A stretch of DNA of 48,758 bases from Planctomycetaceae bacterium (GCA_013813775.1 JACCRE010000016.1:1-48758), one strand, 5' to 3'; shown: positions 8,905-18,150, numbered from the stretch's first letter. The notes: generated by a model not told the origin, from the letters alone. Translations and numbers: made by a program.

Positions 8905-9714
8905 CTATGCCTTGACGGCGATACGCCCTGTATAGTCGATTCTGTTGAGCAACAACGGCTGAGTCTTCGCGAAGAACTCATCGACCGCCTGGCGAGCGCC
9001 GAGCCATTCGCCGTAGTCGTCGATGATCAGGATTCCGCCAGGCACCAACCGATCGTACAAATGCTCGAGTTCATGACGCGTCGATTCGTACCAGTCGGTG
9101 TCGAGTCGCAGCAGCGCGATCTTTTCCGGTGCCCGCGCAGGCAGCGTTTCCTCGACCTTGCCCTTGCAGAACCGCACTTGACTCATGGGGTATCCGGTTG
9201 AGGCGACGTTGCGTCGAACGTCTTCTTCCGACGCGGCAACCCAGGCTTCCTGACGCTGTTGCTTCTCCGAAAAAAGCGACTGCGCCTTCCGGCCGGCGAT
9301 CGACACGTCGTTCGCAGTCGGTTCCGTCATTCCCTCGAACGTGTCATACAGGAAGAATCGTCGCTCGCGCGAGCCGGTTTCAAGCAGCGTGAGCATTGCG
9401 GCCATCATGCTGCCGCCTCGCCAGACGCCGCACTCGGCGATGTCACCGTCGATCTTGCGCGCGGACAGGTAGCGGATCGCGTTGCAGACCGCGTAGACCC
9501 GCTCGGGACTGGTATAGGTGTAGTCGCGGACCTTCTCGTAGATCGCGATATCGGTCTCGTTGAAATCGGGCGGATAACTATTGAAACCAGCGGTTGATCC
9601 TGCTTTACGGATCTCCAGGCCGATCGCTCCTGCCGCCCGGCGGGCCACGCTGCCTGCGAGCCGAACGAACGGGTGTCGTCCATTTTTCGAGCCGTTCTTT
9701 GCGTCAATGGTCAC
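8905..9714 (-). CDS. TylF/MycF-type O-methyltransferase
   Basis: A 269-residue member of the macrocin O-methyltransferase (TylF/MycF) family, whose characterised members methylate sugar hydroxyls using SAM and a metal ion. Diagnostic segments are GDIAECGVWRGGSMMAAM (SAM loop), FFLYDTFEGMTEPT, the long RRNVASTGYP helix, the metal-binding ALLRLDTDWYESTRHELEHL, and LVPGGILIIDDYGEWLGARQAVDEFF, where the paired aspartates bind the metal. The match covers the whole protein. It starts 13 bases after the ABC transporter ATPase gene. Placement next to GDP-fucose genes makes a methylated deoxysugar product plausible, though that is inference. Confidence 0.92.
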   Translation of the reverse strand: MTIDAKNGSKNGRHPFVRLAGSVARRAAGAIGLEIRKAGSTAGFNSYPPDFNETDIAIYEKVRDYTYTSPERVYAVCNAIRYLSARKIDGDIAECGVWRGGSMMAAMLTLLETGSRERRFFLYDTFEGMTEPTANDVSIAGRKAQSLFSEKQQRQEAWVAASEEDVRRNVASTGYPMSQVRFCKGKVEETLPARAPEKIALLRLDTDWYESTRHELEHLYDRLVPGGILIIDDYGEWLGARQAVDEFFAKTQPLLLNRIDYTGRIAVKA

Positions 9715-9727
9715 GTCGCGTCGATCC

Positions 9728-11029
9728 TCAAAAGCGATTTGCGACCAGGTCGCCTGCGGAAATCAACTGCCACTCGCAGTCCGCAAGCACGCAGCCGAGA
9801 TCGCCGGCCCGATACCGGGCGAATCTGCTTCCGCCGTCGGTGATTGTGAAAGGACAGACGCCCGACAGCCGGTCAAAGATCTCTCCAGCGTGCGTGTGCA
9901 GCGTGACAATGAACGCGTAGCTGCCGGGTGCGAGTAACGGGGCAGGCAGACTCATCGCGAGTTCATCATCGGCCTCGAAATCGCCGACTTCGCTTGGCTG
10001 ACACTGCGTCGTCAAGACCCGGCGGCCCAAATGATCTTGAACGGCCACAGTGCAAACGAGTTGTGTCGGGATCTCCCCTGCTGGATCGTTGCGACCGAGC
10101 GCCAAACGCAACGTCACCTGTGATGTATGCAGGAAGTCGCTTTGCGGCTCACCGTCGTTCGCCGTCGTCCGCGCCGCAACGACCCACATGGGCGCGTCCG
10201 GCGTCACGGCGTCGTCCGGCGTTCGGTTGGAAACTCCTCCGATCGCTTGGCCGGACGTCAGATATCGTGGAATCACGTCTTCCGTCGGGCCGTCGGCGGC
10301 AAGCCGCCCCTGTTCGAGATACAGGCACCTCGAACACAGTTGCGCCACGGTTCCCATCTGGTGGCTCACGAACAGCACCGTGCGGCCGCCGCGGGCGATT
10401 TCGTCCATGCGGCCGAGGCACTTCTTCTGGAAGGCGGCGTCGCCGACGGCGAGCACTTCATCGATGATCAGGATCTCGGGGTCGAGATGGGCGGCGACGG
10501 CGAAGGCCAGCCGCACGTACATGCCCGAGCTGTACCGCTTGACCGGCGTGTCGAGGAACTGCTCGACCTCGGCGAAGGCGACGATGGCGTCGAACTTGGC
10601 TCGAATCTCGGCACGGGTCATTCCGAGCAACGCGCCGTTGAGAAAGATGTTCTCGCGGCCCGTCAGCTCCGGGTGAAATCCGGTTCCGACTTCGAGCAGG
10701 CTGGCGACGCGGCCGCAAAGCTCGATGCGCCCCTCGGTGGGCTCGGTGATGCGGCTGAGGAGCTTCAACAGCGTGCTCTTTCCCGCCCCGTTCCTGCCGA
10801 TGACGCCGACGACCTCTCCCGAACCGATCTCGAACGACAGGTCTTTCAGCGCCCAGAACTCTTTGCGTGCGATGCGATCGCTCGGTCGCGTCAACCGCCG
10901 CCAGGGAGCCGTCGCGGCGCGCATCAGCTGCTCGCTGAGTCGGGCATAGCCCGCCTCGGCGCGTTGTTGAAGAAGATACTTCTTCCCCAATCCTTCGACT
11001 CGAACGACGGCTTCAGTCATGGACATCAC
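9728..11029 (-). CDS. wzt: polysaccharide ABC exporter ATPase, Wzt-like
   Basis: A 433-residue nucleotide-binding subunit of a polysaccharide ABC exporter. The N-terminal ATPase (about 1-265) contains Walker A GRNGAGKST, the signature YSSGMYVRLAFAVA and Walker B ILIIDEVLAVGD with an SHQMG H-loop. A C-terminal domain of about 140 residues (from roughly 295) is a beta-rich Wzt-C type module. In characterised O-antigen exporters this module binds the modified non-reducing end of the chain and couples termination to export. It pairs with the permease gene upstream, separated here by a 225-base gap that holds a hairpin repeat. The nearby methyltransferases are candidates for making the terminal cap that such a domain would recognise. 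The Wzt assignment is by architecture. Confidence 0.92.
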   Translation of the reverse strand: MMSMTEAVVRVEGLGKKYLLQQRAEAGYARLSEQLMRAATAPWRRLTRPSDRIARKEFWALKDLSFEIGSGEVVGVIGRNGAGKSTLLKLLSRITEPTEGRIELCGRVASLLEVGTGFHPELTGRENIFLNGALLGMTRAEIRAKFDAIVAFAEVEQFLDTPVKRYSSGMYVRLAFAVAAHLDPEILIIDEVLAVGDAAFQKKCLGRMDEIARGGRTVLFVSHQMGTVAQLCSRCLYLEQGRLAADGPTEDVIPRYLTSGQAIGGVSNRTPDDAVTPDAPMWVVAARTTANDGEPQSDFLHTSQVTLRLALGRNDPAGEIPTQLVCTVAVQDHLGRRVLTTQCQPSEVGDFEADDELAMSLPAPLLAPGSYAFIVTLHTHAGEIFDRLSGVCPFTITDGGSRFARYRAGDLGCVLADCEWQLISAGDLVANRF

Positions 11030-11062
11030 GAGCTAAACGGCTTTGATCTATTCGTACGCAAA

Positions 11063-11225
11063 CTCCCCTCTCCTTGGGGAGAGGGGTCGGGGGTGAGGGG
11101 AGGTCTGACGCTCCGAGCGTACATATGTAATGTGCGGTAGAAGCCCGAAACCGTTCGAGCGCGGCTTGAAGGATGTTTCCGCCGCCTCGTCCCCTCATCC
11201 CTGCCCCTCTCCCGAGGGAGAGGGA
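11063..11225. repeat. paired inverted REP/BIME-like element, copy 1
   Basis: Two hairpins with related arms lie in opposite orientation inside the gap between the wzt-like and wzm-like genes. The left one pairs 11065-11073 with 11078-11086 and is followed by GTCGGGGGTGAGGGG. The right one pairs 11205-11213 with 11216-11224 and is preceded by the reverse complement of that tail, CCCCTCATCCCTGCC. The outer distance is about 160 bases, nearly the same as the second copy near 39.8 kb, while the interior sequences differ. The arrangement matches bacterial interspersed mosaic elements built from REP sequences. Confidence 0.75.
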
Positions 11226-11254
11226 TTCATGTGATCTGCAAGCACGATGGATCG

Positions 11255-12070
11255 TCAGATGATGTCGGCAAAGGTCCGCTCGGTGCGGCGGAAATACGTC
11301 ACACCCAAGGCGAGTGTGACTGCGGTGACGGCGAGCGAGCAGGCGAAGCCGGGCAGATATAAAGTTTCCTCGCGGCAGATCGCCCAGCGGAAGCCGTCGA
11401 TCACGCCGACCATCGGATTCAGCGAGTAGAGCAACCGCCATTTCTCGGGAACGACGTCGGTGCGGAAGCCGACCGGCGAGATGTAGAGACCGAACTGCAC
11501 GACGAACGGGATCACGTAGCGAAAGTCCCGAAAGCGAACATTGAGGGTCGTGACCAGCAGCCCCGGCCCCAAAGCGGCCAGAAGTCCCAGCAGCGTGAAC
11601 AGAGGCAAGCTCAACATTCGCCAGGTCGGCGCATAGCTAAGCACCGCCATGACCACGCCGAGCAGGCTGAGCGAAATCACGAAATCGATGAGCGACACCA
11701 GCACCGCCCCGATCGGCAGCAGGATTCTCGGGAAATAGACCTTTGAGACGAGTCCGGCGTTCGCGACCAGGCTCGTGCTCGACTCGCCGAGGGCGACGGC
11801 GAAGAACTGCCACGGCAGAACGGCCGCGAGCACGACGATCGGGTACGGCGTATCGCCCGCTGGGAGCTTCGCCAATCGGCCGAACACGAACCACAGCACC
11901 AGCATGACCAGCAGCGGCCGGATGACCGCCCACGCCACACCGATAGCCGTCTGTTTGTAACGGACGAGGACGTCGCGCCACGCGAGGAAGTACAGCAACT
12001 CGCGATAACGGTAGAGATCGGCCCAGTAACCGAGACTGGGCCGATTCGCTTCGATCACGAGTCGAGGCAT
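11255..12070 (-). CDS. wzm: polysaccharide ABC exporter permease, Wzm-like
   Basis: A 271-residue integral membrane protein of the ABC-2 polysaccharide exporter family. It opens with the conserved amphipathic region (YRYRELLYFLAWRDVLVRYKQT) that precedes the first membrane helix AWAVIRPLLVMLVLWFVFG. About six hydrophobic segments follow, including TLLGLLAALGPGLLVTTLNV and the conserved RFRDFRYVIPFVVQFGLYISPVGF and YSLNPMVGVIDGFRWAI stretches. Those last two segments are diagnostic for Wzm/KpsM-type permeases. It would form the inner-membrane channel with the Wzt-like ATPase downstream. The start at 12070 gives the expected N-terminus. A short GA-rich tract with GGAAGAACGG separates it from gmd. 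Confidence 0.92.
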   Translation of the reverse strand: MPRLVIEANRPSLGYWADLYRYRELLYFLAWRDVLVRYKQTAIGVAWAVIRPLLVMLVLWFVFGRLAKLPAGDTPYPIVVLAAVLPWQFFAVALGESSTSLVANAGLVSKVYFPRILLPIGAVLVSLIDFVISLSLLGVVMAVLSYAPTWRMLSLPLFTLLGLLAALGPGLLVTTLNVRFRDFRYVIPFVVQFGLYISPVGFRTDVVPEKWRLLYSLNPMVGVIDGFRWAICREETLYLPGFACSLAVTAVTLALGVTYFRRTERTFADII

Positions 12071-12117
12071 GGGGAGAATGGCAGGACGGAAGAACGGCAG
12101 AACAGAGAATCAGGGTC

Positions 12118-13185
12118 TTAGGGACCGTCCGAGACGTACGTGGCCGAATGCGACTCACGCCTCGCCAATTCGAGATCGTGAGCGACCATCAGGCGAACGA
12201 GTTCCGGCATCAGGACTTTCGGTTCCCAGCCGAGTTCAGCCTTGGCTTTCGAGTAGTCGCCGAGCAGCAGGTCGACTTCGGTCGGTCGGTAGTAGCGGGA
12301 GTCGGTTTCGACGTGATCCCGCCAATCGAGATCGACTTCCGCGAAGGCGAGTTCGAGGAACTCACGAACGGTGTGCGTTTCATTCGTCGCGACGACGTAA
12401 TCGGCCGGCTCGTCGTGCTGCAGCATCAGCCACATCGCTTCGACGTACTCTTTGGCGTAACCCCAATCACGTTTCGAATCGACGTTGCCGAGGTACAGTT
12501 TGCTTTGGAGGCCTTCGGCGATGCGGGTCGCGGCGCGGGTGATCTTGCGGGTGACGAACGTCTCGCCGCGGCGGGGCGACTCGTGATTGAACAGGATGCC
12601 GTTGCAGGCGAACAGGTCGTACGCCTCGCGGTAGTTCACCGTCTGGTGGAAGGCGAAGGCCTTCGCGCAGGCATAGGGACTGCGAGGATAGAAGGGCGTC
12701 TTCTCGGTCTGCGGCGTTTCGCGAACGTCGCCGTACATCTCGCTGCTCGACGCTTGATAGACGCGCACGTCCTTGTGCTTCGACAACTGTCGAGCCGCCT
12801 CCAGCACGCGCAAAGTGCCCATGCCGACGACATCGGCTGTGTAGAGCGGCGAATCGAAGCTCACGCGAACGTGGCTTTGGGCGCCGAGGTTGTAGATCTC
12901 GTCGGGTTCGACGTCGAGGATCAGGCTGACGATCCGCTGCCCGTCCGACAGGTCGCCGTAGTGCAGGATGAGCCGCTTTTCGATCTCATGCGGGTCTTGA
13001 TAAAGGTGATCGAGGCGATGCGTGTTGAAGCTGCTGGATCGACGGACCAGGCCGTGGACTTCGTAGCCTTTCGCGAGCAGCAACTCGGCGAGGTACGAGC
13101 CGTCCTGGCCGGTGATGCCCGTGACGAAAGCGCGGCGGTTCAATTTCATCGTGATGCCGACAACGGTTTCGGATTTACGATTCAT
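12118..13185 (-). CDS. gmd: GDP-mannose 4,6-dehydratase
   Basis: This enzyme converts GDP-D-mannose to GDP-4-keto-6-deoxy-D-mannose, the first step towards GDP-L-fucose. The 355-residue protein has the Rossmann glycine motif in [17 protein letters not shown], the [18 protein letters not shown] segment specific to GMD, the catalytic SSSEMYG and YxxxK (YACAKAFA), and [19 protein letters not shown], where GMD binds nucleotide. Conservation runs to the C-terminus ([28 protein letters not shown]). The ATG start overlaps the fcl stop as ATGA. A second Met at residue 13 (MKLNRRAF) is an alternative start. Function is confidently assigned from the full-length family match. Confidence 0.97.
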   Translation of the reverse strand: MNRKSETVVGITMKLNRRAFVTGITGQDGSYLAELLLAKGYEVHGLVRRSSSFNTHRLDHLYQDPHEIEKRLILHYGDLSDGQRIVSLILDVEPDEIYNLGAQSHVRVSFDSPLYTADVVGMGTLRVLEAARQLSKHKDVRVYQASSSEMYGDVRETPQTEKTPFYPRSPYACAKAFAFHQTVNYREAYDLFACNGILFNHESPRRGETFVTRKITRAATRIAEGLQSKLYLGNVDSKRDWGYAKEYVEAMWLMLQHDEPADYVVATNETHTVREFLELAFAEVDLDWRDHVETDSRYYRPTEVDLLLGDYSKAKAELGWEPKVLMPELVRLMVAHDLELARRESHSATYVSDGP

Positions 13186-14138
13186 ACGGCGCTCGCGACA
13201 GCCGTCCGGTGGCGTTCATACCAGGCGATCGTTTCGGCCAGACCCTCTTCGAGGCTCGTTTGGGCCTCGAAGCCGAAGGCGTTCTTCGCCCGCGAGACGT
13301 CGAGACAACGCCGCGGTTGACCGTCGGGCTTCGTGGCGTCCCAAACGATCTCGCCTTCGTACCCGCATAGCTCACAGACGAGCTGCGCGAGATCGCGGAC
13401 CATGATTTCGCGTCCCGATCCGACGTTGACCGGTTCGGAACCGTCATAGCGGTCGGCGGCAAGGGCGACGGCCTCGGCGGCGTCTCTCACGAACAGGAAC
13501 TCTCGAGATGCATTGCCTGTGCCCCAGGCGAACAGCCGTTCGGAGCCGGAATCGCGCGCCTCGATCGCCTTGCGGATCAACGCCGGGATCACGTGGCTGC
13601 TCTCGGGATGGAAGTTGTCGTGCGGTCCGTAGAGATTGACCGGCAACAGCGTGACGGCATTGAAGCCGTACTCGGCCCGGTACGCCTGCGCCTGCACGAG
13701 CAGCATCTTCTTCGCGAGGCCGTAGGGAGCGTTCGTCTCTTCGGGATAGCCCGACCAAAGGTCGTCCTCCTTGAAAGGCACGCTCGCGAACTTCGGGTAG
13801 GCGCAGATCGTTCCAGCGGTCACGAACTTCGAGACGCCCGCGAGCCGCGCGGCGTCCATCAGCTCGATGCCCATGATCGCATTGTCGTAGAAGTAGCGGC
13901 CTGGGTGCCGGCGATTGGCGCCGATGCCGCCGACGACGGCTGCGAGGTGGATGATCACGTCGGGCTCGAAGTCGCCGAGCATTCGTTCGACGTCCGGCCG
14001 GCGACGAAGGTCATAGTCGCGGCTGCGCGGCACGAAGATATCGGCCGGTTCGAACCGCGCAAGCGTCTGGCAGACGTGCCTGCCGAGAAAGCCGGCGCCG
14101 CCCGTCACGATCACCCGTTGATCCTTCAATCCGCTCAT
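13182..14138 (-). CDS. fcl: GDP-L-fucose synthase
   Basis: The 318-residue epimerase/reductase performs C3,C5 epimerisation and NADPH reduction of GDP-4-keto-6-deoxymannose to GDP-L-fucose. It shows the NADP glycine motif [10 protein letters not shown], the [22 protein letters not shown] region characteristic of GDP-fucose synthases, the YGLAKK catalytic Tyr-Lys pair, and the [23 protein letters not shown] substrate loop. The usual SSCIYP stretch reads GTICAYP, a modest deviation. Its partner gmd follows with a 4-base overlap. Together they show that the cell supplies GDP-fucose specifically for this locus. Confidence 0.96.
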   Translation of the reverse strand: MSGLKDQRVIVTGGAGFLGRHVCQTLARFEPADIFVPRSRDYDLRRRPDVERMLGDFEPDVIIHLAAVVGGIGANRRHPGRYFYDNAIMGIELMDAARLAGVSKFVTAGTICAYPKFASVPFKEDDLWSGYPEETNAPYGLAKKMLLVQAQAYRAEYGFNAVTLLPVNLYGPHDNFHPESSHVIPALIRKAIEARDSGSERLFAWGTGNASREFLFVRDAAEAVALAADRYDGSEPVNVGSGREIMVRDLAQLVCELCGYEGEIVWDATKPDGQPRRCLDVSRAKNAFGFEAQTSLEEGLAETIAWYERHRTAVASAV

Positions 14139-14158
14139 CGTGTCTTCGTACTGTCCTT

Positions 14159-15490
14159 TCAGGCTTCGACCGTAGTCGTTTGAGGTCGAGTTGCTTCGTC
14201 GTAGACATCGGCTAAAAGGTCGCCGAACTGCCGTGTGACGTAAGCGCGATCGTAGGTCTCTTCAGCAAGTTGCCGGCCGCGAATGCCCATCGCGGTCGTC
14301 TCCGCACGATCTTCGACGGCCTTCCCGATTGCCGCCGCCATCGCGCGGGCGTCACCGGGTGGAACGACGTATCCGAGTCGGTGGGTCCGCACGATCTCGG
14401 CAAGCTCGGAGTCCGACGGCGCCGCGGCAAGCACGGCCCGTGCCGCCGCCAGGATGCCGTAGAGCTTGCTGGGCATCAGGAACGCGAGTGCCGCCGGATG
14501 CACTGTGATCGCATGAAGGTCGGCGGCCGACAGGCTGTCGCCGAGTGCTTCTTTGGGTTGATAAGGAAAGAAACGCACGTTCGTCAGGCCGCGCCGGTTC
14601 GCCTCTTCGCGAAGGCCGGCTTCGGCGGAGCCGCCGCCAATGAACACCATCGATACGTCGCTACGAGACCGCAGCATCTCCGCTGCATCAAGCAGCCGAT
14701 CGAGTTGCTGAGTGATCCCGAGATTCCCTGAATACATCACGACGAAAGCATCGTCGTCGATCCCGGCCTCGGTTCGGAATCGGTTCCTGCCCTTCGATGG
14801 ACGAACCCGCTTCGTATCGATCCAGTTCGGAATGCAGACGACCGCATGTTCCGGAACGCCGGCGGCGACGAGTGTGTTCCGCATGTCGCGGCTCAGCACG
14901 ACGACGCGTTCGGCCCGACGATATACGGCGTTGAGAGAACGCCGCAGCGTGCGCGTCAGACATGACTCCTTGAGCCGACCGATTGCGACGCCGATGTCGG
15001 GATGGATGTCCTGAAGATAAACCACCAGGTTCGCCCGATGTCGCCACCGCAACATCACTCCGATCAGGGACAGCAGAAAGGGATCGGTCTCGACGACGAT
15101 GACGTCTTGCCGTCGGCAGAACGTGGAGCGAATGGTCGCCGAAGCCAGGAACGTGATGAAGTTGATCGCCCGGCCCGGCAGCCAGCCTTTCGGCAGCCGA
15201 GTGTGCGGCACACGCAGGATGCGGACGCCGCGGCGCACTTCCGACCGGAAGGTTCGATAAGGCTCATTCGACGGATTGGTGTTCGGCAATCCCGCGACGA
15301 CCGTGACGTCGAACCGGTCGGCGAGATCCTCGCTCAGTTCGGTCAGGAGTTGCCCCGTGGCTTCTCCGTCGGGCCAGTAAGAACGGTTCAGAAAGAGCAC
15401 GCGCGGTCGGCGACGCGGATTTCGCTCGTCGGTGCCTTCGCTTTCGACCACTTCCGTCGAAGTGTTAGAAGGGTTGAACATCACACTCAT
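14159..15490 (-). CDS. WbuB-like glycosyltransferase (GT4)
   Basis: A 443-residue GT4 enzyme resembling WbuB, which in E. coli O-antigen synthesis transfers a fucosamine-type sugar. Visible family features are [20 protein letters not shown] at the start, [35 protein letters not shown] and [10 protein letters not shown] in the middle, and [20 protein letters not shown] with the late [19 protein letters not shown] donor-binding segment. A hydrophobic hairpin around residues 95-130 suggests membrane attachment, usual in this subgroup. The gene begins 26 bases inside the end of the NusG-like gene, so the two are translationally coupled. The exact donor is not determined. Confidence 0.85.
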   Translation of the reverse strand: MSVMFNPSNTSTEVVESEGTDERNPRRRPRVLFLNRSYWPDGEATGQLLTELSEDLADRFDVTVVAGLPNTNPSNEPYRTFRSEVRRGVRILRVPHTRLPKGWLPGRAINFITFLASATIRSTFCRRQDVIVVETDPFLLSLIGVMLRWRHRANLVVYLQDIHPDIGVAIGRLKESCLTRTLRRSLNAVYRRAERVVVLSRDMRNTLVAAGVPEHAVVCIPNWIDTKRVRPSKGRNRFRTEAGIDDDAFVVMYSGNLGITQQLDRLLDAAEMLRSRSDVSMVFIGGGSAEAGLREEANRRGLTNVRFFPYQPKEALGDSLSAADLHAITVHPAALAFLMPSKLYGILAAARAVLAAAPSDSELAEIVRTHRLGYVVPPGDARAMAAAIGKAVEDRAETTAMGIRGRQLAEETYDRAYVTRQFGDLLADVYDEATRPQTTTVEA

Positions 15491-16028
15491 CGAGATCGAC
15501 GGAAGCTCCCTGCTGCAGCAGATCGACCGACACGAGCAACCGTCGCTTGCCGCGGCGTTCGATGACGACGCCCTCGTGGCCTCGTAGCGGACCAGTGAGG
15601 ACTCGAACGGCGATTCCCGTTTCGACCCGTTCCTCCGGCGTGATCGGCAGGTTCGACGCGATCAGGCGGCGCACCTGAGCGAGCTCGCGCGTCAACTGTA
15701 TCGGATCGGCGACGGGATTGATCCACGAGACGCAATTCGTCGTCAGCGCCGTCAACCGATCGTCTTCGTTCCCGTAGAGAAACACATATCCCGGAAACAG
15801 CGGCACGAACGACTCGCGAATGCGTCCGGAGGGCGCCCTCGTGCGCTTGCTGATGATCGGGCAGTAAAACGAGGTATTCGTCGCAACGAGCCGCCGCATC
15901 AGATCCTTTTCCCGCCGCGAGCGCGTGTAAGCCACCCACCAGCCTGTGCCTTCGGTCCGCCGGTTGAGATCCGGGGACTCGAACAGGTCTGGCGGGAAGC
16001 AGTCAATTTCACGGGCCAAGAGGGGCAT
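15465..16028 (-). CDS. NusG paralogue, RfaH/UpxY-type antiterminator
   Basis: A 187-residue specialised NusG. The NGN domain (about 28-120) begins GWWVAYTRSRREKDLMRRL and includes the SFVPLFPGYVFLY core. A KOW domain (about 135-175) contains GIAVRVLTGPLRGHEGVVIERRGKRRLLV. Dedicated NusG paralogues such as RfaH, UpxY and LoaP bind elongating RNA polymerase and allow read-through of long polysaccharide operons. That is the likely role here, since it heads the assembly part of the locus and is coupled to a glycosyltransferase gene. It is not the housekeeping NusG, which sits with secE and rplK elsewhere in bacteria. The leader upstream contains two small hairpins. Confidence 0.87.
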   Translation of the reverse strand: MPLLAREIDCFPPDLFESPDLNRRTEGTGWWVAYTRSRREKDLMRRLVATNTSFYCPIISKRTRAPSGRIRESFVPLFPGYVFLYGNEDDRLTALTTNCVSWINPVADPIQLTRELAQVRRLIASNLPITPEERVETGIAVRVLTGPLRGHEGVVIERRGKRRLLVSVDLLQQGASVDLDECDVQPF

Positions 16029-16299
16029 TTCGTCGTCTCAAGGCAACGTCAGGGCTTACTCGGCGCGGACTCCGTCCTTTTGGGTGACATGCACCCGCGT
16101 GCCGAAGTGGCGAATAGTCGCCACGGATCTCGGGCTTGCGTCGCTTTCCAGCAACACACTGATCCTACCTCAAGATTCAACCGATGGGCGGGATCAGCAG
16201 GCGATTCCCGCTAAAAACTCACAGGCCATTGTCGAGGCGCGGCACCGCTAAAGCCTATGAACTTGGAGAAGAACCGGCCCTCGCGAGACGTGCGAGCCG
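16029..16299 (-). promoter_or_regulatory. leader of the NusG-like gene with two hairpins
   Basis: This 271-base gap holds no convincing gene. On the RNA of the minus-strand operon two small hairpins can form. One pairs 16107-16113 with 16118-16124 (seven base pairs, four-base loop). The other pairs 16082-16086 with 16092-16096. They lie about 55-95 bases before the start codon. A pausing or attenuation role for the neighbouring antiterminator is inference. No ops or JUMPstart element as known from enterobacteria was seen, and no promoter could be placed with confidence. Confidence 0.4.
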
Positions 16300-17898
16300 T
16301 TAGAGGGCGTCCATGTCATTCGACGTGTCGAATCCCGCACGCGCCGTCGCGAAAGCCGGTACCGTAAGCGAGGTTCGTCTCCGCACGGCGGCCCGTCTTT
16401 CCGGACCAGCCCAGGCCGGCGGCGATCCGTTCGCGAACTGTGTCTGAACGACCGCTCCAGACGCGAAAAGCTCGGCGATCTGAGTCTCAAAGGGCCGCAG
16501 CCCTTCGATCAGCTCACCCATCCAGCCACAGGCGGATTCATCGACACAGCGTCCGGCGATTCGTAGCGATCCAATCGATCCGTGCCCTGGCGACGAAAGC
16601 GGAATATCGGCCCGGTAAAGCCGGCCGCCGCCCACCGTGAATCGTCGGTCCCAACCCGCGAAGAATTCTTCGTGCAGCGACGGCAGACTGACCGCGAGCT
16701 GAACGCTGTCGAGGCCGCAACTGTCGGCGAAGGTCACCAGTGATTCCCAAAGCCGATCCCATTCCTTCGTTCCCTGTAGCCTTGACCGGTGCTCCCGGTT
16801 GCCGACGGGACGAAACGGCACCATCGTCTGGGCGAAGGACCGTGTTCGACGTGCGAGCAAAGCGAACTCGGAATGTCCGAACAGGCGTGTCGCCGCGAGA
16901 AACGCCGTGACGCCCAGCGCGACGGCCGGGGCGAGCCACTCGGCGCGGTACGACATGCTCGCCAACGCCCCGGCGGTCGTCACGCCGCAGAGCGACGCGA
17001 CGAGTAACAAGGAATTCCGCGGTCCCAAACCCCTTTCACTGAGCCGATGGTGCAAGTGAGCACGGTCGGGGATCAGGATGCTGCGTCCCGTCAGCTTCCG
17101 ACGTAGGATCGCCATCGACGCATCGAGAATCGGCAGCGTCCAGATGGCCACGGGGGCGGCGAGCGCGATCGTCGCCGGCCCTTTGATCGACGCCTTGACC
17201 GCCACCACCCCCAGGATGAGGCCGATCACCATGCTGCCGGTGTCGCCCATGAACACGCGGGCGGGCGGAAAGTTATAGATCAGAAATCCGACGATCCCGC
17301 CGACGAGGGCGGCGGCGACCGCGGATTCCTCGGGGTGGCCGTTCATCGACGCCATCACCGAAAGAGACAGGCCGATCATGCCGCCGACGGTCGCCGCCAG
17401 GCCGTCCATCCCGTCGATCAGATTCATCGCGTTCACGGCTCCCAGAAGCCAGAACAGCGTGAATGGAATCGCGAGCACTCCCAGATGGATATGAAAGCCG
17501 AAGAGTTGAACGCTGTGGACGACGAGCCCGCTTGCCAGCAGCACGCTCACCGCTGCGATCTGCCCGAACAGTTTGTGTCGCCCGCGCAAGTTCCATGCGT
17601 CGTCCGCCAGCCCCACCAGGCATAGCAGGAAGGAAGAGAGCAGGAACGCCGGCCAGAACCGATCTTCACCCCAGGGAATCGCGATCCCGCCGGTGACGGG
17701 CGCAAGCGCGAGCGCGGCGACGACGGCCAGCCACACGGCGAGTCCGCCGGCAACTGGAACCACGCGGCGATGAAGCTTACGGCGGCCGTCCGGATGATCG
17801 ACCAGCCCGATTCTCGTCATGAGGAGCATGACGAGCGGTGTCAGGATCGCCGACAGGGCGAGTGCGATTAAAGCCGTCGAGAATTGCGGCAATTGCAC
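16300..17898 (-). CDS. WecA/MraY-family sugar-1-phosphate transferase with extra C-terminal domain
   Basis: A polytopic membrane enzyme that probably starts polysaccharide synthesis by moving a sugar-1-phosphate onto undecaprenyl phosphate. It carries the superfamily motifs: LVDHPDGRRKLHRRVVPVAGG, the Mg-binding GLADDAWNLRGR, NAMNLIDGMDGLA, FMGDTGSMVIGL and the late DRAHLHHRLSERG. About ten hydrophobic helices span residues 1-350. A cytoplasmic extension of roughly 170 residues follows and is absent from E. coli WecA. It has a WDRLWESLVTFADSCGLDSVQL segment and a very basic end. I prefer the GTG start at 17898, which follows GGAG with a 10-base spacing; a GTG at 17964 would add 22 residues. 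Confidence 0.9.
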   Translation of the reverse strand: MQLPQFSTALIALALSAILTPLVMLLMTRIGLVDHPDGRRKLHRRVVPVAGGLAVWLAVVAALALAPVTGGIAIPWGEDRFWPAFLLSSFLLCLVGLADDAWNLRGRHKLFGQIAAVSVLLASGLVVHSVQLFGFHIHLGVLAIPFTLFWLLGAVNAMNLIDGMDGLAATVGGMIGLSLSVMASMNGHPEESAVAAALVGGIVGFLIYNFPPARVFMGDTGSMVIGLILGVVAVKASIKGPATIALAAPVAIWTLPILDASMAILRRKLTGRSILIPDRAHLHHRLSERGLGPRNSLLLVASLCGVTTAGALASMSYRAEWLAPAVALGVTAFLAATRLFGHSEFALLARRTRSFAQTMVPFRPVGNREHRSRLQGTKEWDRLWESLVTFADSCGLDSVQLAVSLPSLHEEFFAGWDRRFTVGGGRLYRADIPLSSPGHGSIGSLRIAGRCVDESACGWMGELIEGLRPFETQIAELFASGAVVQTQFANGSPPAWAGPERRAAVRRRTSLTVPAFATARAGFDTSNDMDAL

Positions 17899-18150
17899 AG
17901 TGATGTTTCTCCGCGGCCAAGGCCGCGCTGTCGCGTTGCGTCGGAATGCGACCCCGAGTCGCACTCAACTGAGTCGGCGGTTCAAGCTTCGGGCGTGATT
18001 ATTGAAGGTTGATATCAGGCTGGTCAGCAGCACGCCCGAAAGTACCACAGTTCGAGGTCGAGTCAATCTGTGAAAACGGCGAAGAGTACGGCAGGCAGGA
18101 TTTCTCGGCGATTGATGGTGTACGGGAAAAAATCATTCTAAGTTTCAAGC
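17899..18150. other. intergenic gap, nothing recognised
   Basis: About 250 bases separate the TPR gene from the WecA-like gene. The composition is somewhat less GC-rich than the genes. I found no open frame with a good start, no strong hairpin and no repeat shared with other gaps. A promoter for the WecA-like gene could lie here but none stands out. Confidence 0.4.
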
